Below, piece after piece: positions 6,044-10,407 of a DNA stretch of 10,407 nucleotides. Within the stretch, counting starts at the first letter, position 1, and each line of letters opens with the position of its first letter. The DNA lies in NCBI GenBank assembly GCA_905236835.1, contig CAJOQY010000035.1, forward strand, positions 1-10,407. The letters run 5' to 3'. The translations under genes and the position numbers were made by a program. The DNA comes from an uncultured Oscillibacter sp. Its GTDB lineage: Bacteria; Bacillota; Clostridia; Oscillospirales; Oscillospiraceae. The notes beneath the pieces are model-generated. The model made no database searches. It was given only the letters and a program-made list of their open reading frames with translations, and was not told the origin of the DNA.

Positions 6044-6145
6044 ATGAAAATAATATAATATAAATATTAATATAAAAACAGACTGAAAACGATTTGAAAA
6101 ATCGTGTATGAAACGCTTTTAAAATGCTTTTGGAGGGCTGTGAAT

Positions 6146-7696
6146 ATGCCGGATATAGAACTTGACACGGATTTTTTTCATCAAATGGAGGCGCGGATTC
6201 CCAAAGGGAACATACGCACGCGGTTCGCGCCGTCCCCAACGGGATATATGCACGTCGGAAATTTACGGACGGCGTTATATACATGGCTGATCGCCCGGCA
6301 TAATTCCGGGACGTTTATATTACGCATTGAGGACACGGATCAGGAGCGCTATGTGGAAGGCGCGGTGGACGTGATTTACCGGACGTTGTCCGAATGCGGA
6401 TTGAATCACGACGAGGGACCGGACAGCGGCGGACCCGTGGGGCCTTATATCCAGTCCGAACGCCGTGGATTTTATAAAAAATACGCGGATTTGCTGATCA
6501 AAAAAGGCGCGGCCTATCGCTGTTTCTGTGAGAAATGCGAAGCGGATGAAACTACCGGAAAGCCGGAGACAGCCGGGAATTTCAACCGCGAAGAGGATCC
6601 GTGCCGGAATTTAAGCCCGGAAGAATCGGACCGCCGCGCGGACGCGGGCGAAAAATACGCGATTCGACAGCGCGCGCCGCGCGATGGCGTGACAAGTTTT
6701 CAGGATGTGACTTTCGGGGAAATCACGGTGGAGAATCGCGAGATAGAAGATCAGATTTTATTAAAACGCGACGGACTGCCGACGTATAATTTCGCCAATG
6801 TGATTGACGATCATTTGATGGGAATTACGCACGTTGTCCGGGGGAGCGAATATTTAGCGTCCGCGCCGAAATATAATCTGCTTTATCAGGCTTTCGGTTG
6901 GGAAGTCCCGGCCTATATCCATTGTTCGCCCGTCATGAGAGACCAGCATAATAAAATGTCCAAACGGCACGGCGATCCGTCGTATGAGGATTTAATCGCC
7001 GAGGGATATTTGACGCCGGCGGTTTTGAATTATATCGCCTTATTGGGCTGGGCGCCGAGAGGCGAATTCGCCGAACAGGAAATTTTTGATTTAGAGCAGT
7101 TAAAAAATATATTTGATATAGCGGGAATCTCAAAATCCCCGGCGATTTTCGACAAGGCGAAATTAAATTATTTTAACGCGCATTATATCCGCAATCTGCC
7201 GCCGGAAGATTTCGCGCGGATCGCGGAATCTTGGATACGCAAGGCGATTAAAAACCCGGACGGCAATCCGGATCTGGAAAACGCGATTCAAAACGGCGAA
7301 ATCGCCGGATTATTACAGGCGCGGTGCGAAAAATTATCCGATATACCGGAAAAACTGGACTTTTTTGACACGCTCCCGGAATATGATATATCTTTTTTCA
7401 CAAACAAGAAATCCAAGACAAATCCGGAGGTTTGCCTGAAAATGCTGAACGCCGCGATTCCGGCTCTGGATAATATCAATACTTGGACAGTTGAAAATAT
7501 TCACGATGAATTATTTGATTTAATTCCGGATTTGGGCGTGAAGAACGCCACGCTGTTATGGCCGATCCGTATCGCGGCGGCGGGCAAATTAATTACGCCG
7601 GGCGGCGCGGTGGAAATCTGCCATATACTGGGCAAATCCGAAACGCTTCGGCGTCTGCGCGCCGGACTGGAAAAACTGAAAAAAATTGAATTATAA
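6146..7696 (+). CDS. gltX: Glutamyl-tRNA synthetase (GltX)
   Basis: GltX attaches glutamate to tRNA-Glu with ATP in the cytoplasm. The 516-residue product is a class I synthetase: the HIGH-type motif appears as HVGN at 36-39 within FAPSPTGYMHVGN, followed by FILRIEDTD. The zinc-site region has C126, C128 and C153, plus an extra C131. GLPTYNFANVIDDHLMGITHVVRG marks the substrate pocket, and the second signature is KMSKR at 270-274. The C-terminal helical anticodon-binding region fills residues about 345-516. The ATG at 6146 is chosen because GGAGGG lies 8 nt upstream at 6132-6137; a GTG at 6104 in the same frame has no such site. About 20 extra residues precede the usual N-terminus. It is followed after 54 nt by asnA, probably on the same transcript. 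Non-discriminating use on tRNA-Gln is possible but not readable from sequence. Confidence 0.95.
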   Translation: MPDIELDTDFFHQMEARIPKGNIRTRFAPSPTGYMHVGNLRTALYTWLIARHNSGTFILRIEDTDQERYVEGAVDVIYRTLSECGLNHDEGPDSGGPVGPYIQSERRGFYKKYADLLIKKGAAYRCFCEKCEADETTGKPETAGNFNREEDPCRNLSPEESDRRADAGEKYAIRQRAPRDGVTSFQDVTFGEITVENREIEDQILLKRDGLPTYNFANVIDDHLMGITHVVRGSEYLASAPKYNLLYQAFGWEVPAYIHCSPVMRDQHNKMSKRHGDPSYEDLIAEGYLTPAVLNYIALLGWAPRGEFAEQEIFDLEQLKNIFDIAGISKSPAIFDKAKLNYFNAHYIRNLPPEDFARIAESWIRKAIKNPDGNPDLENAIQNGEIAGLLQARCEKLSDIPEKLDFFDTLPEYDISFFTNKKSKTNPEVCLKMLNAAIPALDNINTWTVENIHDELFDLIPDLGVKNATLLWPIRIAAAGKLITPGGAVEICHILGKSETLRRLRAGLEKLKKIEL

Positions 7697-7750
7697 AATT
7701 AAAAACGCGTGGAAACAAACTGAAAGCGGGAAAGAAAGGACCTGATTCCC

Positions 7751-8758
7751 ATGAGCAAAGTGACGATTCCGGAAGGTTATCGAATGCCCCTGACGAACAA
7801 CGAATTACAGCGGGCGATTGAATTAATTCACAGCGAATTCCAGCGGAATCTGACCGTCAGATTAAATCTGCACCGGGTATCCGCTCCGCTGTTCGTGGAC
7901 GGCGACACGGGCATTAATGATAATTTAAACGGGATAGAGCGTCCCGTGGCGTTTCATATTCCGGATGTCGGCGCGACGGGCGAAGTTGTCCAGTCATTGG
8001 CGAAATGGAAACGGCTGGCGCTGAAACGCTATGAATTTAAACTCGGCACGGGATTATATACGGATATGAACGCGATCCGCCGGGATGAGGTCGTGGATAA
8101 TCTGCACTCGATTTATGTCGATCAATGGGACTGGGAAAAGCATATTGACCCGGAGAATCGCGATATATTATATTTAAAAGACACGGTGCGCGATATTGTC
8201 GGCTGTATCTGCGATACCGCGACGGCGCTGCGCAATGAATATCCGGTTCTGACCTTCCGCCCGGATCGTGACGTGTATTTTATCACGACGCAGGAATTAG
8301 AGGACAGATTCCCGCGCATGACGGCGGCGGAGCGTGAAACGGAAATCTGCCGCCTGCACCGGACTGTATTTTTAATGCAGATCGGCAAGAAATTAAAATC
8401 CGGCACGCGCCACGACGGACGCGCCCCGGATTATGACGACTGGAATTTAAACGGCGATATTCTCATGTGGAATCCGGTTTTACAGCGGTCGTTTGAGGTG
8501 TCTTCCATGGGAATCCGCGTGGACGCGGACGCGCTGGACCGGCAATTGACGGAGGCCGGCTGTGATGACCGGCGTGTGCTGCCGTTCCACAGAATGCTTC
8601 TGGGCGGCGAACTGCCGCAATCCATCGGCGGCGGCATCGGACAGTCACGGCTTTGTATGTTATTATTAGAAGCCTGTCACATTGGCGAAGTGCAGGCCAG
8701 TCTCTGGGACGCGGAAACCATCTCCGTATGCGAAGCGGCGGGCGTTACATTGTTATAA
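7751..8758 (+). CDS. asnA: Aspartate-ammonia ligase (AsnA-type asparagine synthetase)
   Basis: AsnA makes asparagine from aspartate, free ammonia and ATP (yielding AMP), in the cytoplasm. The 335-residue product matches the usual length near 330. Typical segments are visible: FVDGDTGINDNLNGIERPV near residue 50, QSLAKWKRLALKRY, GLYTDMNAIRRDE, VDQWDWEK, the RAPDYDDWNLNGDILMWNP block, and the C-terminal GGGIGQSRLCMLLL. The family is related to class II aminoacyl-tRNA synthetases, and the Gly-rich plus Arg block near the C-terminus is the equivalent of their motif 3. The ATG at 7751 has AAAGGA at 7735-7740. It follows gltX in the same direction with no terminator between them. The next gene is convergent. 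Confidence 0.96.
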   Translation: MSKVTIPEGYRMPLTNNELQRAIELIHSEFQRNLTVRLNLHRVSAPLFVDGDTGINDNLNGIERPVAFHIPDVGATGEVVQSLAKWKRLALKRYEFKLGTGLYTDMNAIRRDEVVDNLHSIYVDQWDWEKHIDPENRDILYLKDTVRDIVGCICDTATALRNEYPVLTFRPDRDVYFITTQELEDRFPRMTAAERETEICRLHRTVFLMQIGKKLKSGTRHDGRAPDYDDWNLNGDILMWNPVLQRSFEVSSMGIRVDADALDRQLTEAGCDDRRVLPFHRMLLGGELPQSIGGGIGQSRLCMLLLEACHIGEVQASLWDAETISVCEAAGVTLL

Positions 8759-8765
8759 AAATATA

Positions 8766-8780
8766 AAAATTATAAATTTT
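8766..8780. repeat. AT-only inverted repeat between convergent asnA and the 9297-8782 gene
   Basis: AAAATT (8766-8771) and AATTTT (8775-8780) flank ATA in the 23-nt gap between two convergent stops. It may help to end transcription, but with no G or C pairs it would be a very weak terminator. Nothing better is present in the gap. Confidence 0.3.
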
Positions 8781-8781
8781 A

Positions 8782-9297
8782 TCAAAACGGCGTTTCGGAC
8801 GGAATCACCGGCCATTTTTCGTGATTAAACGCGAAAATCCAGTATTGACGGGAATCAATCATATCCAGACGCGCGAAACAGAACAACTCCGGCATGGGAA
8901 ACGGCTGATGATTATCATACGGAAACGCGATATAATCAAATTGATTCACGCGGCGTTTCAGGATTCCCGGCGTATTCGGCGGCTCCCGCCGTTCGGATAT
9001 ATTATTATTATTATTATTTTGCCCGCCGTTTTCCGGACTGTCCGGACGCAGTTCCACCCGCAGTAAACGTCCGGCGGCTGACAACGCCTGACGGGAAAAT
9101 CCGCGCGAAATCACGGATTCATTTCCGTCAGGCTCCAAAGCGCCGATCCGGATTTCGCCGGATTCGCCAATCAGCCACGCGCGCCATATGCCGACGCGCG
9201 ACGCCGTCCGGACCCGGATCCGGGTATAAGGCGGCTGTCGTTCGACCGCCGCTTTGCCCGCCGGTTTCCCGCCGCGAAATATGGGCAGATATTCCAT
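8782..9297 (-). CDS. Small protein of unrecognised family with poly-Asn linker
   Basis: The 171-residue product starts MEYLPIFRGGKPAGKAAVER. The ATG at 9297 is chosen because GGGGAGG lies 8 nt upstream; the frame extends further upstream, but that part is AT-rich spacer. Residues about 1-85 look like a beta-rich domain (alternating strands, WRAWLIGE, GALEPDG, then SRGFSRQAL and LLRVELRPD). Residues 94-99 are six Asn encoded by (AAT)6, in a Gln-Asn6-Ile context, inside a polar Pro/Asn/Arg linker. Residues about 115-171 form a second part with many aromatics (FDYIAF, FCFARLDMI, YWIFAFNH). There is no signal peptide or membrane segment, so it is probably cytoplasmic. The N-terminal style reminds me of uncharacterised short clostridial proteins, but I cannot name a family. 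It follows the Sel1 gene after 94 nt on the same strand. Confidence 0.75.
   Translation of the reverse strand: MEYLPIFRGGKPAGKAAVERQPPYTRIRVRTASRVGIWRAWLIGESGEIRIGALEPDGNESVISRGFSRQALSAAGRLLRVELRPDSPENGGQNNNNNNISERREPPNTPGILKRRVNQFDYIAFPYDNHQPFPMPELFCFARLDMIDSRQYWIFAFNHEKWPVIPSETPF
9001..9018 (-). repeat. (AAT)6 trinucleotide tract inside the 9297-8782 gene
   Basis: On the coding strand the context is CAA-(AAT)6-ATA, read as Gln-Asn6-Ile. The flanking CAA and ATA are the same as in the ispD tract at 4681-4695, with one more repeat unit. Confidence 0.9.
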
Positions 9298-9328
9298 GCC
9301 GCGCGCCTCCCCGTCCGGATATAATAAT

Positions 9329-9346
9329 ATATAATATTTATTATAT
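9329..9346. repeat. AT-only inverted repeat upstream of the 9297-8782 gene
   Basis: ATATAATA (9329-9336) and TATTATAT (9339-9346) flank TT, in the 94-nt gap between the Sel1 gene stop (9392) and the next ATG (9297). The minus strand therefore carries TATAAT-like sequences that could serve as a -10 box; no -35 of consensus type was found at proper distance. Confidence 0.4.
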
Positions 9347-9391
9347 GATAGATCGCGGATGAAATATGAATGATGAAAATGATAAAATAAA

Positions 9392-10399
9392 TTATAAAAT
9401 CTCATCGTCAAGCATACTTTCCGCGTCATGGATTTCCTGTCTGACTTTGGAAATCAGCCCGGACACGAACGGATCCGTTTTCCGGCGTTCATAGAAACCG
9501 GACAACGCCTGCATGAGAAAATCCAGCGCCTTTTTCGGATCGCGGTCCAGAACGGTCCCTTCCAGAAAAATCTCGCCGATTCTCATGAAAATATCAGGGC
9601 GGCAGAAATCATCCGCGTCAGGCTGATTCACGGCGTCCAGCGCGCGGAAATATAATATTACCGCGTATTTTTCGTTGGTTTCCACATGCTTTCCGTCCCG
9701 GTACATATCGCCGAGTTTATATAAACAATTCGGATCGTTATATAATAACGCGCCAAGATGAAAATAATAATATGCCTTCTCATAATTGGCCGTCTGATGG
9801 CGTCCGTAATAATAGCAATATCCAAGATTGCATATCGCGCGTTGATTGCCGCTTTCCGCCGCGATTTCATAAAGACTGAACGCCCGCGCGTAATCCCGTT
9901 TTAAATACGTCCCGTTATAATACATTGAGCCGAGATTCAGCGCGGCCACCGGGTTTCCGTGTTTCATGCAGAGCCGGTAACATTGCACCACGGTTTCCAT
10001 AACATCCGGGAATTTAATAAATTCATGATGTTCACACGCCCACTGGAACACCGCGTCATAATTCTCGTCTGAAAGAAATATTTCCAGTTCTTCTATGTCC
10101 TCCATGAACGTGTCGGCATAATGATCCCATTCGTCGTCCTCATCGGCGTAATATTCCTCTTCCGTGATGACGCGTATAATCTTCTTTGTTTTGCTGACGG
10201 GGAACGGGGCGTTTTCTTCCGTGTAAAATCCCACGGCTTCCACAACGCCTTTGCGCAGCCGGTTTTTATATCCAAATGGGACAATCACATAAGAATCAGC
10301 CGGAATCCCCGCGTCCGCGATATAAAAATATGTCCTGTCTATATTTTTCGGACGGACCGAGCAATATCTGTAATATTTTTGAGATTCTTTTTCTTCCAC
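9392..10399 (-). CDS. Sel1-repeat protein with N-terminal PriA-like domain
   Basis: At least 335 residues are encoded, from a GTG at 10399 (VEEKESQKYY). The window ends 8 nt further on and the frame is still open, so the true start may lie outside. Residues about 10-78 resemble the N-terminal DNA-binding domain of primosomal protein PriA: DRTYFYI, then a short loop, then VIVPFGYKNRLRKGVVEAVG. An acidic Tyr/Asp/Glu stretch follows (about 80-112). Residues about 145-300 hold four Sel1-like alpha-alpha repeats with the pattern ALxxLGxMYxxG followed by A and Y helix positions (GSMYYNG, GYCYYYGR, GDMYRDGK, GEIFLEGT). Sel1 repeats mediate protein-protein contacts. No signal peptide is visible, so it is probably cytoplasmic, unlike many exported Sel1 proteins. 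The PriA similarity is judged by eye. It probably shares a transcript with the gene at 9297. Confidence 0.82.
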   Translation of the reverse strand: MEEKESQKYYRYCSVRPKNIDRTYFYIADAGIPADSYVIVPFGYKNRLRKGVVEAVGFYTEENAPFPVSKTKKIIRVITEEEYYADEDDEWDHYADTFMEDIEELEIFLSDENYDAVFQWACEHHEFIKFPDVMETVVQCYRLCMKHGNPVAALNLGSMYYNGTYLKRDYARAFSLYEIAAESGNQRAICNLGYCYYYGRHQTANYEKAYYYFHLGALLYNDPNCLYKLGDMYRDGKHVETNEKYAVILYFRALDAVNQPDADDFCRPDIFMRIGEIFLEGTVLDRDPKKALDFLMQALSGFYERRKTDPFVSGLISKVRQEIHDAESMLDDEIL

Positions 10400-10407
10400 G
10401 CGTTTTC

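Noticed and set aside
6044..6145. T-box riboswitch in the gltX leader
   Set aside because: The leader is only about 95 nt and lacks the conserved T-box sequence and an antiterminator-like stem; only a small CGATTT/AAATCG hairpin is present.
5808..6284. Long N-terminal extension of the canonical CarD protein
   Set aside because: The extension spans the carD2 promoter and runs antisense to the start of gltX; AAGGAGGA is placed correctly for the ATG at 5807.

Overview
The window looks like a chromosomal segment of a Gram-positive Firmicute, probably a gut clostridium of the Oscillospiraceae/Ruminococcaceae type. The evidence is the MEP-pathway IspD/IspF pair next to a CarD-family regulator and gltX, lipoproteins with LAAC lipoboxes, BspA-like leucine-rich repeat and Sel1-repeat proteins, AGGAGG-like ribosome binding sites, and consensus -35/-10 promoters with 17-nt spacers. 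Genes are fairly GC-rich; the gaps between them are strikingly AT-rich. Taxonomy is inferred from protein style only.

Layout from left to right. (1) 1-390, minus: start of a lipoprotein gene that runs off the window. (2) 391-746: AT-rich divergent promoter region. (3) 747-1403, plus: acidic lipoprotein of unknown function with a consensus promoter and a strong terminator. (4) 1592-2134, plus: CarD-like regulator 1, with its own promoter. (5) 2399-3859, plus: secreted leucine-rich-repeat/Big_2 protein with its own promoter, bracketed by two copies of the same GC-rich hairpin. (6) 5807-3920, minus: carD2-ispD-ispF operon, in which ispD and ispF overlap by ATGA. (7) 5808-6145: divergent control region with two good promoters, a long hairpin and a palindrome. 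(8) 6146-8758, plus: gltX then asnA, probably one transcript. (9) 10399-8782, minus: a Sel1-repeat protein with an N-terminal PriA-like domain, followed by a small protein of unrecognised family.

The core is housekeeping. IspD and IspF catalyse two steps of isoprenoid-precursor synthesis, GltX charges tRNA-Glu, AsnA makes asparagine, and CarD proteins tune RNA polymerase at promoters. The neighbourhood recalls the ispD-ispF-gltX cluster of Bacillus, but here gltX is inverted relative to ispDF.

The least ordinary signals are four. Two unrelated genes, ispD and the 9297-8782 gene, carry a near-identical in-frame trinucleotide tract, CAA-(AAT)5 or 6-ATA, encoding Gln-polyAsn-Ile. A dispersed-looking hairpin repeat flanks the LRR gene. 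There are two CarD paralogues, one of which lacks the DNA-wedging Trp. A PriA-like domain appears to be fused to Sel1 repeats. No tRNA, rRNA, CRISPR array, transposase or phage gene was seen.
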